Below are positions 35,631 through 45,073 of a stretch of DNA of 64,000 nt, in pieces. The notes under the pieces were generated by a model. The model was not told the origin of the DNA. It worked only from the letters and a program-made list of their open reading frames with translations, and searched no databases. This DNA is from Microcystis aeruginosa W13-11 (GTDB lineage: Bacteria; Cyanobacteriota; Cyanobacteriia; Cyanobacteriales; Microcystaceae). Where the stretch lies: the NCBI GenBank assembly GCA_009995705.1, contig JAADBR010000001.1, positions 1 through 64,000 of the forward strand, read 5' to 3'. Position 1 is the stretch's first letter, and every line of letters begins with the position of its first letter. The translations under genes and the position numbers were made by a program.

Positions 35631-36791
35631 ATGAAAAAAACCGTAAATATAGATTGGTCGGATTGTGGTCCAATTACTTTAGTAGTCGTGCAACCGACCT
35701 CTTTTTGTAATCTCAATTGTGATTACTGTTATTTACCCGATCGCCATTTAAAAAATACCCTATCCTTAGATTTAATCGAGCCGATTTTTCAGAGGGTTTT
35801 TAGTAGTCGTTTTCTCCAAAATGATTTTACCATTTGCTGGCACGCCGGCGAACCCTTAGCAGTTCCCATCAGTTTTTATGAAAGTGCCTTTGCTAAAATT
35901 GCAGAAGTTAGCGAGAAATATAATCAGCAGGGTTACTGTTTTCGTCATTCGGTACAAACTAACGCCACTTATATTAACGATGCTTGGTGTGAATTATTTA
36001 AAAAGCATGATGTTTATGTAGGAGTCAGTCTTGATGGACCAGCTTTCATTCACGATATCCACCGGCAAAACCGCAAGGGAACTGGCAGTCATGCTGCTAC
36101 CATGCGGGGGATTTCTTTCTTGCAAAAACATGAAATTGATGTCAGTATCATCGCTGTTTTAACAGAAGATTCTCTCGACTATCCCGACGAAATTTTTAAC
36201 TTTTTTTGGGATCATGGTCTTACCGATGTGGCTTTTAATATGGAAGAAACTGAGGGGATTCATTCACAGTCTTCTTTAGATAAATTAGGGATTGAACAAT
36301 GTTATCGCCAGTTTATCGCCAGATTTTGGCAGTTAGTCACGGCGAAACAAGGAGAATTTAAGCTGCGGGAATTTGAATCGATCTGTAGTTTGATTTATGC
36401 CGATGAACGCTTAGAAAATACTGATATGAATCGACCTTTTATGATTGTCAATTTTGATAATCAAGGTAATTTTTCCACCTTTGATCCGGAATTACTATCG
36501 ATTAAAACCCAACCCTACGGCGATTTTATCTTTGGTAATGTTTTGACCGATTCCCTGGAATCTATCTGTGAAACTGAGAAATTTCAAAAAATTTACGCTG
36601 ATATGCGCGGTGGAGTCGATTTATGTCGGCAAAACTGCGATTATTTTGGGGTTTGTGGGGGTGGTGCCGGTAGTAACAAATATTGGGAAAATGGCACTTT
36701 CAACTCCACAGATACTAAAGCCTGTTTATACCGGATTAAGTGTATCACCGATATAGTTCTCGATCGCTTAGAAAATTTATTAGAAGTTTAG
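35631..36791 (+). CDS. grrM: Cyclophane-forming radical SAM/SPASM peptide maturase, GrrM/OscB type
   Basis: The 386-residue radical SAM enzyme has CxxxCxxC at Cys26, Cys30 and Cys33 (SFCNLNCDYCYLPDRH), a conserved WHAGEP and LDGPAFIHD in the barrel, and a C-terminal SPASM domain (LCRQNCDYFGVCGGGAGSNK, with the final Cys in KACLYRIK) for further Fe-S clusters. GrrM/OscB enzymes crosslink residues of a glycine-rich GrrA/OscA precursor. No such precursor is seen on either side. The start at 35631 is used because an upstream ATG lies within a MITE. Confidence 0.85.
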   Translation: MKKTVNIDWSDCGPITLVVVQPTSFCNLNCDYCYLPDRHLKNTLSLDLIEPIFQRVFSSRFLQNDFTICWHAGEPLAVPISFYESAFAKIAEVSEKYNQQGYCFRHSVQTNATYINDAWCELFKKHDVYVGVSLDGPAFIHDIHRQNRKGTGSHAATMRGISFLQKHEIDVSIIAVLTEDSLDYPDEIFNFFWDHGLTDVAFNMEETEGIHSQSSLDKLGIEQCYRQFIARFWQLVTAKQGEFKLREFESICSLIYADERLENTDMNRPFMIVNFDNQGNFSTFDPELLSIKTQPYGDFIFGNVLTDSLESICETEKFQKIYADMRGGVDLCRQNCDYFGVCGGGAGSNKYWENGTFNSTDTKACLYRIKCITDIVLDRLENLLEV

Positions 36792-36853
36792 GGGAGTGGG
36801 GTGTTAGGGTTTGGGGTTTGGGGTTTGGGGAGAATAAATAAAATAATCTCCTA

Positions 36854-36892
<39 letters not shown>

Positions 36893-37059
36893 GGAGATGA
36901 TCGACTTCCCAAAACGAAAACTTCCTACCTCAATATTAAGATAACTGCTATAGCTTAGTTCTAGATTTTAAAAATTGCCTAGAGGATAATTTATACTTAA
37001 AATCAGCAACGCCCAAATATGAACCCTGACTCGAACTGGCAAACCTATCTCAGAAATAG

Positions 37060-38232
37060 TCAATCATCGGCATTATTCTCCCTTTCCCAAGAATTAACTA
37101 ATAGATAAACAAGGGCAATTAACCAAATTGTATTTTGAAAAATTGACCAGTAAGGACTAGCTAAATTTTGAATACTTAGGGGAAGCCAAAGAGTTAATCC
37201 CACTAAAGACACAATGATTATATTTAAGCGAGATGGGTAACTAAAAGCTAGGGTTAGTAAAGCCAAGAGTAAAAAAACTAACATCAGATCGTCGTAGGGT
37301 CGATGATAGGTGAAAACCCGACCAATAACTGCAGCACAAGTAAACAGGGTTAATAGAGAAGTATGCTGTAATTTTTGGAAAATCACGATACCTAGAACTA
37401 GGCCAATTGTGGTTAATAAAACAAGAGTTATTTCTGTACTAATTCCGAATTTCATGATAATATTAATACTTGAAACACCATCATCTGCCACATATTTGAT
37501 CTGATTTAAAAAGCTACCGATTACTTTCTCAAAGTTTAATCTAGTGGTGTGAGCGATAGCAAAAGTAGCCGAAATAATATAGACAAAAGCGAGAAGTACC
37601 GTTTTAAACTTTCTCTTAATTACTAAACTCAAAAGATAGGGTGCTGAGATGTTAGGTTTAACGAGAGCAATGCCCATAAATACCCCCGCTAGATAATTTT
37701 TATTGGCTTGTAATAACCAGTGGACAATTATTAAAAAAGCATTGACAATTAAACCATATTGCCCATTATTAATGGCGGTACAGTTACTACTAATGGCCAG
37801 AGAAGTAAACACAAAAAAATAGGCAGCCATTCGGCCAAAAGGCAAACCTAATTGATAGGCAAAACGGCTTAAAATGCCCAGAGAAATCAGATTTAAAAAA
37901 ACGTGATAGAAACGGGTTAAAGTCGAAGAAATGGGGGGAAACATGAAAAATCCCGTCAAAAAAGCCCAGGGTGGATAGCCACCGGAGCGAATTCTCCCCA
38001 ATTCTGCATTAATATCGGCGGGATTCATGCGATAGGGGTAAATTCCCAGATAAATATACTGTTGTTCTTGCCAACGTTCTAATAAATCTCTGGCACCAGA
38101 GGGACTACTATCAAAAGCTAGGGTATAAAATCCTTTAGCTAAGTAGGCAACGGCCAGCCAAGCAAAAATAAGCGTAAGAATCGATAAAATTGGCTGTTTT
38201 TTGGCAAAAATCATGGCTTTATTCAGGAACAT
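37060..38232 (-). CDS. GT87-like (DUF2029) membrane glycosyltransferase
   Basis: The 390-residue polytopic protein has about nine or ten hydrophobic segments. NGQYGLIVNAFL near 157 and TYHRPYDDLMLVFLLL near 310 are typical of the DUF2029/GT87 GT-C family, which uses polyprenyl-phosphate sugars on the outer face of the membrane. An early loop with GIYPYRMNPAD may hold the catalytic acidic residue. ATG at 38232 is preferred to a TTG three codons earlier. It is divergent from the next GT2 gene and opens the glycan region. Confidence 0.75.
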   Translation of the reverse strand: MFLNKAMIFAKKQPILSILTLIFAWLAVAYLAKGFYTLAFDSSPSGARDLLERWQEQQYIYLGIYPYRMNPADINAELGRIRSGGYPPWAFLTGFFMFPPISSTLTRFYHVFLNLISLGILSRFAYQLGLPFGRMAAYFFVFTSLAISSNCTAINNGQYGLIVNAFLIIVHWLLQANKNYLAGVFMGIALVKPNISAPYLLSLVIKRKFKTVLLAFVYIISATFAIAHTTRLNFEKVIGSFLNQIKYVADDGVSSINIIMKFGISTEITLVLLTTIGLVLGIVIFQKLQHTSLLTLFTCAAVIGRVFTYHRPYDDLMLVFLLLALLTLAFSYPSRLNIIIVSLVGLTLWLPLSIQNLASPYWSIFQNTIWLIALVYLLVNSWERENNADD

Positions 38233-38309
38233 ACTTCGCAAAAATCAGCAACTCCTTGACAAGATAGCAAATCTGAGCCTCAATATACATTAAACTTGAC
38301 CAAAAAACT

Positions 38310-39308
38310 ATGAATAATTTTTTTAATAATTCCTTAATTTCTATCATTATTCCGGTCTATAGAGGCGGACAAGCCTTTAATAACTGTTTAGCCAGCTTAT
38401 CCACCAGTTTGCTCGCCCCCACGGAAGTTATTGTCGTGGTTGATGGAAATGATCCCCAATCCTATGAAACTGCAGTCAGTTTTGGGGCAGAAGTCTTACA
38501 GTTAGAAAGTAATCAGGGGCCGGCAGTGGCAAGAAATCAAGGGGCGGCCATGGCTAAGGGTGATATTCTCTTTTTTATGGATGCAGATGTGACTATTCAT
38601 CCCGATACTTTAGCAAAAATCGCCCAAGTATTCCATCAAGATTCTACCCTAGCAGCTTTGATTGGTTCCTACGATGACCAACCCAGAGCGGTTAATTTTC
38701 TTTCCCAGTATAAAAACCTTTTTCATCATTATAATCATCAAATTGGTTGTGAGGAAGCTTCCACTTTTTGGGGAGCTTGTGGGGCGATTAAACGGGATAT
38801 TTTTGAGAAAATGGGCGGCTTTGACGAAAGTTATCGTCATCCTTCTATTGAAGATATCGAACTGGGTTATCGTCTCAAAGCTCACGGCTACCGCATTCGT
38901 TTGTGCAAAGATATCTACATTAAACATCTCAAACATTGGACGGTTTTTTCCCTATTGAGAGCCGATTTTTTCTATCGCGCCCTACCCTGGACAGAATTAA
39001 TTCACCGCCAACAAAATTTTGTCAATGACCTCAATTTACAATGGTCTAGCCGTTGGAGTGTTGTATTCGTCTATGCGCTTTTATTTTTTCTGTTAGCCAG
39101 TTTATGGTATTTTCATTTGCTTTTAGGCGTGGGTGTGTTAGTCTTGGGCTTAGTTCTGTTAAATTTACCTGTTTATAAGTTTTTCCAACAAAAGCGAGGA
39201 TTAGGATTTGCGATATTAACCCTACCTTGGCACTGGTTATATTATCTCTACAGTGGTTTGGCTTTTGCCCTCGGTACAGGACGCTATTGGCTGAAACGTC
39301 TGGCTTGA
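38310..39308 (+). CDS. GT2 family glycosyltransferase with C-terminal membrane segments
   Basis: The 332-residue protein has a GT-A fold: SIIIPVYRGGQAF at residues 10-22, EVIVVVDGND near 38, the metal-binding MDADVTIHPD near 90, WGACGAIKRDIF near 152 and the catalytic-base PSIEDIELGYRLKAHG near 173. Residues about 245-325 contain two or three hydrophobic helices, suggesting membrane attachment. It is followed at 35 bp by the FAD oxidoreductase on the same strand. Confidence 0.85.
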   Translation: MNNFFNNSLISIIIPVYRGGQAFNNCLASLSTSLLAPTEVIVVVDGNDPQSYETAVSFGAEVLQLESNQGPAVARNQGAAMAKGDILFFMDADVTIHPDTLAKIAQVFHQDSTLAALIGSYDDQPRAVNFLSQYKNLFHHYNHQIGCEEASTFWGACGAIKRDIFEKMGGFDESYRHPSIEDIELGYRLKAHGYRIRLCKDIYIKHLKHWTVFSLLRADFFYRALPWTELIHRQQNFVNDLNLQWSSRWSVVFVYALLFFLLASLWYFHLLLGVGVLVLGLVLLNLPVYKFFQQKRGLGFAILTLPWHWLYYLYSGLAFALGTGRYWLKRLA

Positions 39309-39343
39309 GTTGACAAAATTTGTGAAAAAATTGAGGGTAAACC

Positions 39344-40798
39344 GTGAAAACAGTAAATAAAGCTAATTTTCCTAATACCGTGGTTATTGGTGGCGGACCG
39401 GCCGGATTAACTGCCGCCTATTGTCTAGCTAAACAGGGACTACATTCAATTGTACTAGAAAAAGGCGATCAAGTTGGGGGCATTTCTCGCACCGAAACCT
39501 ACAAGGACTATCGCTTCGATATCGGTGGTCATCGCTTTTTTACCAAAGTTCCCGAAGTACAACACCTGTGGCGGGAAATGTTAGGGGATGATTTTATTAA
39601 AGTTCCCCGTGTATCACGGATTTACTATCAGGGTAAATTTTTTAGTTATCCCTTGGAACCCATGAATGCTGTTAGTAATTTAGGGTTTATCCAGAGTATA
39701 TTAATTGTTTATAGTTACTTCAAAGTTAAATTTTATCCTTTACCCCTAGAAGAAAATTTTGAACAATGGGTGACTAATCGCTTTGGTCAACGGTTGTATC
39801 AAACTTTTTTTAAAAGTTATACCGAAAAAGTTTGGGGGATTCCCTGCACCCAAATTCGGGCAGATTGGGCAGCCCAACGTATTCAAGGATTATCCTTAAA
39901 GAAAGCTGTTATTAATGCTTTTTTTGGGGCAAATGATACCAAAACTTTAATTAAAGAGTTTGATTATCCGCTGCTTGGACCGGGGATGATGTGGGAACGT
40001 TTTCAAGAAAAGTTAGAAGCCCAGGATTGTCCCGTGTGGCTAGATACGGAGGTTATTAAAGTCAAAAGAGACGGTCAAAAAATTACCAGTATCATCATCA
40101 AAAAAGGTGAGGAAATAACCGAGATTACGGGCGATAATTTTATCAATACCATGCCGATTACTGCCCTGATGCACCGTTTAGACCCCTTACCGCCTGAAAA
40201 TGTTCTCAAGGCTGCCCGTGGACTCAAATATCGTGACTTTTTAATCGTGCCAATTATCATCAATCAAGAGCATATTTTCCCCGATAATTGGATTTATATT
40301 CACAGTCCTGAATTTAAAGTAGGACGGATTCAGAACTTTAAAAACTGGAGTCCGGAAATGGTTCCCGACCCTCAGAAAACTTGCTTAGGAATGGAGTATT
40401 TTTGTAGCGAAGGAGATGATTTATGGGAAATGAATAATCAGGATTTAATTAAACTAGCTAGTCAGGAAATAGTTAATCTTGGCCTCGTAGATGACATCAA
40501 AAAAGTGGTGGACGGGACGGTAATTCGCCAAAAGAAAGCTTATCCCGTTTATGACGACGAATATCAGCAACATTTACTGGTGATTCAAAACTATGTCGAT
40601 AGTTTTGAAAATCTGCAATCTGTGGGCAGAAATGGAATGCACCGCTATAATAATCAAGACCATTCTATGTTATCGGCCATCCTAGCTGCTGAGAATATTA
40701 TGGGGGCTAATCATAATCTCTGGAAAGTCAATACCGAGCGCTCTTACCATGAGGAATTTATGACGAAACCTAAACCAGAGCTTGCTAACATCAGTTAA
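39344..40798 (+). CDS. NAD(P)/FAD-dependent oxidoreductase, UDP-galactopyranose-mutase-like
   Basis: The 484-residue flavoprotein has the dinucleotide fold VVIGGGPAGLTAAY near 13-26, then VLEKGDQVGGISRTETY and FDIGGHRFFTKV, the pattern shared by sugar mutases and amine oxidases. GRNGMHRYNNQDHSM near 441-455 is the C-terminal FAD contact. The start is GTG. In this setting, between glycosyltransferases, a role in sugar-nucleotide or glycan oxidation or isomerisation is inferred; the reaction is not known. Confidence 0.8.
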   Translation: MKTVNKANFPNTVVIGGGPAGLTAAYCLAKQGLHSIVLEKGDQVGGISRTETYKDYRFDIGGHRFFTKVPEVQHLWREMLGDDFIKVPRVSRIYYQGKFFSYPLEPMNAVSNLGFIQSILIVYSYFKVKFYPLPLEENFEQWVTNRFGQRLYQTFFKSYTEKVWGIPCTQIRADWAAQRIQGLSLKKAVINAFFGANDTKTLIKEFDYPLLGPGMMWERFQEKLEAQDCPVWLDTEVIKVKRDGQKITSIIIKKGEEITEITGDNFINTMPITALMHRLDPLPPENVLKAARGLKYRDFLIVPIIINQEHIFPDNWIYIHSPEFKVGRIQNFKNWSPEMVPDPQKTCLGMEYFCSEGDDLWEMNNQDLIKLASQEIVNLGLVDDIKKVVDGTVIRQKKAYPVYDDEYQQHLLVIQNYVDSFENLQSVGRNGMHRYNNQDHSMLSAILAAENIMGANHNLWKVNTERSYHEEFMTKPKPELANIS

Positions 40799-40836
40799 TT
40801 GTTTTTAATTCACCTTATTAACTCAAAGAGGTTTAG

Positions 40837-41793
40837 ATGAAATCGATGGCTCAAGTTACTTTAATTGTCACCCAACGGGAACGATTTAGCTATACTCAAG
40901 CTTCCCTTGAAAGCATTTACCAAAATACCCATGTTCTCTTTGATTTATTCTATGTAGATGGTAATTCCCCTTCTCATATTCAGCAATACGTAGAAGCTCA
41001 GGCAAAAGAAAAGGGTTTTACTTTAGTTCGCAAAGAAACTTATCTTGCCCCCAACCAAGCCCGAAATTTAGTTTTAAACCAAGTGAAAACTCCCTATGTT
41101 GTTTTTATTGATAATGATGTTTTAGTCACATCGGGTTGGTTGGAACGGTTAATAGAATGTGCGCAAGAAACAGGAGCATTGCTAGTTTCCCCATTGTATC
41201 TGGAAGGAAAGCCCGAAGATCAAGTGATTCACATGGCAGGGGGATTTGCTCATTTTCGAGAAAAACAAGGAAAGAAAACCTTTTTTGAAAAACACCGTTG
41301 GTGTAAACGCAAAGTTGGCCAAGTTCAAGAACAATTAAAGCGAGAACCTACAGAATTAGTTGAATTTCATTGTACATTAATCAAAATGTCAGTTTTTGAA
41401 CAATTAGGAATATTAGATGAGCAGTTCATGAGTACCGCAGAACATATTGACCTGTGCTTACAAATAAGAGATTTAGCAGGAAAAGAAGCTATTTATTTTG
41501 AACCCAATTCTGTAATTAGTTATGTTGCACCTCCTCCTTTTGAAGCAACAGATTTGCCTTATTTTCGTTTACGTTGGAGTGAAGAATGGAATCGAATCAG
41601 TTTAGAGTATTTTCGCCAAAAATGGCAACTAACTAAGGATGATCCCTTTATTCGGGGACATTATAAGTGGTTAGCCTATCATCGTCAACTAGCTGCTGAA
41701 AAATCATTACATAAAACTCTCTCTATCCGTTATGACTCATGGCTAAATCGAACCGTTTTGAGTCAAGTTGAAGATAAATTGCCGTTTTTTTAG
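40837..41793 (+). CDS. GT2-like glycosyltransferase
   Basis: The 318-residue protein has a GT-A fold: VTLIVTQRERFSYTQASLES near residue 7, YVVFIDNDVLVTSGWLERL near 87 with the DND metal motif, and a later acidic segment (DEQFMSTAEHIDLCLQIRD near 190-207) as likely catalytic base. No membrane segment. It follows the FAD oxidoreductase by 38 bp on the same strand. Acceptor and donor unknown. Confidence 0.8.
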   Translation: MKSMAQVTLIVTQRERFSYTQASLESIYQNTHVLFDLFYVDGNSPSHIQQYVEAQAKEKGFTLVRKETYLAPNQARNLVLNQVKTPYVVFIDNDVLVTSGWLERLIECAQETGALLVSPLYLEGKPEDQVIHMAGGFAHFREKQGKKTFFEKHRWCKRKVGQVQEQLKREPTELVEFHCTLIKMSVFEQLGILDEQFMSTAEHIDLCLQIRDLAGKEAIYFEPNSVISYVAPPPFEATDLPYFRLRWSEEWNRISLEYFRQKWQLTKDDPFIRGHYKWLAYHRQLAAEKSLHKTLSIRYDSWLNRTVLSQVEDKLPFF

Positions 41794-42042
41794 CTGTTTT
41801 TTAGAGGTTGTATAGTTTAGAGGTGATTTGATTTGGGTGTATCTAAGTTTTGCAAAAATACCTGATTGGGAACGCTGACAACACCTAAAAACTTTATTTG
41901 TAGGGATTTATAAAGGTGATATACATCCTGATGATTTGCTCTGATGGCAAAAAATTTTCTCAACTTGATCAATTGTTTTGGTGTATATGTATTGAATAAT
42001 TATCCCCAAAGTGTGCAACCCGATTTTTTCAGGAGGTGAATC

Positions 42043-42825
42043 ATGTATCTTTTTGCTCAAACTAATTTGCAATTGTTTAATCAACTACACAAGGCAGGAT
42101 ATACAGAAGCTGATTTAGTCTGTATTCATCAATCCTATCAGTTGGCGAGTCGTTTATTTACGGGCTTTTTTCGAGGTTCAGGAAAACCTTTTATTAACCA
42201 CTTAGTCGGAACAGCCAGCATTTTAGTCTCTGTTAATGCACCCATTGATGTGATAGCAGGGGGATTACTTCATGCTGTTTACGAGTTCGGAGATTTTGGC
42301 GATGGAGCAAGAGGGATCACGGCGAAAAAACAAGCTCAAATTAGAAAAATAATGGGGGAATCTATTGAAAGTTATATAGCAAAATATACTGCTTTAAATT
42401 GGCAAGAAAATAATATAATTAACCTTTATCGGAATTTAGACAAGCTGGAGCAACAACAGAAAGAGGTTTTATTAATGCGTTTAGCTAATGAATTAGAAGA
42501 CCATCTAGATGGAGGCATACTATACTGTGGTAATGCTCAAAAACGCTTAGATTACCTTAATTATTGCGGTAATCTAATAATAGAAATGGCAAAAAAATTA
42601 GACTATCCTGAATTAGCAAATATTTTAAGTCAGGTTTTCCAAGAAACTTTTTCTTTAAACATTTCAACAGCCTTACAAAACAAATATCCTTACTCTTATC
42701 TTCTACCAACCAGTTCTCCTTTAATGCAATTTATGGGTCGATGGCGTTATCGTGCATTATCTGGTACACAAATTATTTTAAATCAAATTAATTTTAATAA
42801 ATTCAAAGAATTCCTTCGCTTTTGA
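42043..42825 (+). CDS. DUF6817-like protein related to RelA/SpoT HD domains
   Basis: The 260-residue product has an excellent RBS (AGGAGGTGA, 5 bp from ATG). KPFINHLVGTASILVSVNAP near 49 and GGLLHAVYEFGDFG near 75 resemble the HD phosphohydrolase fold of RelA/SpoT-like proteins, but the expected HD pair reads HA, so catalysis is doubtful. DUF6817 members occur in polysaccharide clusters. It is 21 bp upstream of the sulfotransferase gene. The preceding 249-bp gap (41794-42042) has no gene. Confidence 0.65.
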   Translation: MYLFAQTNLQLFNQLHKAGYTEADLVCIHQSYQLASRLFTGFFRGSGKPFINHLVGTASILVSVNAPIDVIAGGLLHAVYEFGDFGDGARGITAKKQAQIRKIMGESIESYIAKYTALNWQENNIINLYRNLDKLEQQQKEVLLMRLANELEDHLDGGILYCGNAQKRLDYLNYCGNLIIEMAKKLDYPELANILSQVFQETFSLNISTALQNKYPYSYLLPTSSPLMQFMGRWRYRALSGTQIILNQINFNKFKEFLRF

Positions 42826-42846
42826 GTCACAATTTATGGTAAGTTT

Positions 42847-43737
42847 ATGACCAAATCAATTCAGCCTCTCTCTAATCCTAAACAACGACAAAAAATTCTC
42901 CCCAATTTTATTATTATCGGAGGGATGAAATGCGGAACAACCAGCCTTCATTATTATCTAAATTGTCACCCAGATATTTCTATGTCAACAGAGAAAGAAC
43001 TAGACTTTTTTCTTGAGAAAAAGAATTGGTATAAAGGACTAGGCTGGTATCAATCTCAATTTCGGGGTAAAGGAAAAATCTATGGAGAAGCTTCCCCTAA
43101 TTATACCAATTTCCCCCACTGGCCAGAAACCGCTTCACTGATGTCTAAAATTCTTCCTGACGTGAAACTAATCTATCTAGTTAGAGAACCAATTCAAAGA
43201 CTTATCTCCCATTATGTTCACAAATTAGCGGATGGAGGAGAAAATCGTTCCATTGAGGAAGCTCTCAGTGATTTTGAAGATAACTCTCATAATCCCTACA
43301 TTTGTCGGAGCCGTTACTATTTGCAGTTAGAGCAGTATTTACAGTATTTTGATGCTGCTAATCTCTTGATTATCACCACGGAAGAATTATATTATTACCC
43401 AGAACAAGTTTTACCAAAAATATTTAGATTTTTAGGAGTATCCGATAATATAACTTCTATCAACTGTCGAAAAAGGCTGCATGAATCTGTACTCAAAAGA
43501 AGGAAAACATTCCTAGGTAATCACATAGCTCAACTACCGATAATGACCAAAATAAATCATCTTCCACCTAGTCTGAGAAATCATGTTAATAAATTAATTT
43601 ATTTTCCTTTTTCCACTCCCGTTAGTAAACCTATCTTAGATACAGAATTGCGTCACCAATTAATTGAATATCTCAAAGATGATGTGGAGCAATTACGCCA
43701 GTTTACAGGTCAGAAATTCAGTGAGTGGTCTATCTAA
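42847..43737 (+). CDS. PAPS-dependent sulfotransferase domain protein
   Basis: The 296-residue cytosolic enzyme would transfer sulfate from PAPS to a glycan or small molecule. The 5'-phosphosulfate loop GMKCGTTSL is at residues 26-34, the 3'-phosphate site LVREPIQRLISHYVH near 113-127, and the RSRYYLQLEQYL region near 156. The last about 62 codons and the following 150 bp recur almost unchanged at 51594-51938. A sulfated surface polysaccharide is the simplest inference from its neighbours. Confidence 0.85.
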   Translation: MTKSIQPLSNPKQRQKILPNFIIIGGMKCGTTSLHYYLNCHPDISMSTEKELDFFLEKKNWYKGLGWYQSQFRGKGKIYGEASPNYTNFPHWPETASLMSKILPDVKLIYLVREPIQRLISHYVHKLADGGENRSIEEALSDFEDNSHNPYICRSRYYLQLEQYLQYFDAANLLIITTEELYYYPEQVLPKIFRFLGVSDNITSINCRKRLHESVLKRRKTFLGNHIAQLPIMTKINHLPPSLRNHVNKLIYFPFSTPVSKPILDTELRHQLIEYLKDDVEQLRQFTGQKFSEWSI

Positions 43738-43888
43738 AACTGTTCCTTAAAAACATCACTGAATTCATATAAATGTTTTTGATTTTAAGGATAAAGATTA
43801 TTTGTAGAAAATATGTTTCTTTTTCATTCTTTATAAACATCTTGGCGATGTCTAATTCTGGTGATTTTTATTATTTTATCATGATCAT
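43540..43888 (+). repeat. Duplicated block, copy 1
   Basis: This block (sulfotransferase 3' end, intergenic region and 3' end of the ParE-type toxin gene) matches 51588-51938 with about eight substitutions and one 4-bp insertion by eye. Upstream of it the two sulfotransferase genes are only distantly related; downstream copy 2 jumps into a flippase sequence. Confidence 0.85.
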
Positions 43889-44087
43889 CTATTGTGTAAA
43901 CAATGCGATAATCACCGATACGAACCCGATATAATTGATATTCTCCTTGTAGTTTAACAACACCAGAGGGACGAGGATCTTGCTGTAGTTGATCAAGACT
44001 TTCACCCACCCGTTGCTTAACCGAAAGGGGTAATTTTTTGAATTCTTTGGCTGCAGAAGTTTTAAATTGAATTCGATAATTATTCAT
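43824..44087 (-). CDS. RelE/ParE-family toxin
   Basis: The 87-residue product starts MNNYRIQFKTSAAKEFKKLP and has PRPSGVVKLQGEYQLYRVRI, GDYRIVYTIDD and the C-terminal TRIRHRQDVYKE, the RelE/ParE fold with its basic active-site region. It overlaps the upstream antitoxin by 8 nt. It would act as an mRNA interferase or gyrase inhibitor; the class cannot be told from sequence. It is homologous to the broken toxin at 21948. Confidence 0.9.
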   Translation of the reverse strand: MNNYRIQFKTSAAKEFKKLPLSVKQRVGESLDQLQQDPRPSGVVKLQGEYQLYRVRIGDYRIVYTIDDHDKIIKITRIRHRQDVYKE

Positions 44088-44271
44088 TGAGTGTATTTTC
44101 TGTTTCTAATTCTTGTTTTAACTCATCCCAAGAAATTTCTAATTCATTTTCTCGACTACGAGAGACTAAAATATCTGAAAAATCTTCCCAAAGTTCTCCC
44201 CATTCTTCTAAGTCAATGAGGACAGCTTTCTTTTCACCTTTTTCATTAATTACAAAGTTAATTCCTTTCAT
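44080..44271 (-). CDS. Antitoxin partner of the RelE/ParE toxin
   Basis: The 63-residue acidic product starts MKGINFVINEKGEKKAVLID and has EEWGELWEDFSDILVSRSRE, a Phd/YefM-like short antitoxin. It precedes and overlaps the toxin gene, the usual operon order. The autoregulatory DNA-binding part would be the N-terminus. Confidence 0.85.
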   Translation of the reverse strand: MKGINFVINEKGEKKAVLIDLEEWGELWEDFSDILVSRSRENELEISWDELKQELETENTLNE

Positions 44272-44336
44272 AATTGTTTTAAAAACAGAACCTTACACCT
44301 AATTGTACCATAAATCTGAGATACTCCCATCAATAA

Positions 44337-44987
44337 CTATTCCTCTTCTAAACCTAATCCTAACGCCTGTAAGCGTTCAGCTGGTCGGTCTGCACGTTTT
44401 TTCTCTTTATCCGCACGCTGTTTTTCTTGACGCATTTGAGACTCTAACTCAACGGTTGTTAAAAACTTCTCTCCATCGGGACGATACAATTCTAAGCTTG
44501 ATTCATTCCAGATAAAACGCATACCTAAACGGGGACTTATCCAGTCATTGATGGGGATAATTTCTGCTAAAATTTCTCCCTGTCTTTGCCATCCTTGTAA
44601 ACGACAGCGCATCGGATTATATAAATAGTATTCTTCTACCCTATAAGTGTCATAAAACTCCAATTTTCGACTCATTTCTGCTTTTGTATTCTTCGGTGAT
44701 AGAATTTCAAAAACCACTTGAGGAGGGATATTTTCTTGCTGCCATTGACGATAGGAACCGCCAAAAGCTACCATCACATCAGGAGCAACCGGTGAAACCA
44801 AAGTAGAACGCAGAGGATACCAGAGTAAATCTCCGGCAATAAACACCTTAGGGTCATCCGGAAAGATAATCTCTAAATTCTCCTTAATTTTGACAATTCA
44901 CTCATATTGTTCGGTATTATCTGCCATCGGTTGACCATCGCTATCGGGGAAAAGAAGATCGTCGTCAACATCAAGATAACTAACCAT
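44337..44987 (-). pseudogene. Uma2 family (DUF820) nuclease-like gene with nonsense codon
   Basis: The full frame is a 216-residue Uma2 protein, but the codon after NTEQYE is TGA where the intact copy at 53803-54513 has TGG (Trp). The rest is preserved: VSPVAPDVMVAFG, PPQVVFEILSPKNTKAEMSR, FYDTYRVEEYYLYNP. It also lacks the GRPKGRR insert of the other copy and has a shorter KKRADKE coiled-coil repeat. A downstream restart would miss the N-terminal region. Confidence 0.85.
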
Positions 44988-45073
44988 TGTCTTTTAATTT
45001 TAATAGATGGTTGTTTTCTGATTATAGCAAGATTTTGATCTATAATAAAGGCTGAAATTAAAATATATTAAAG

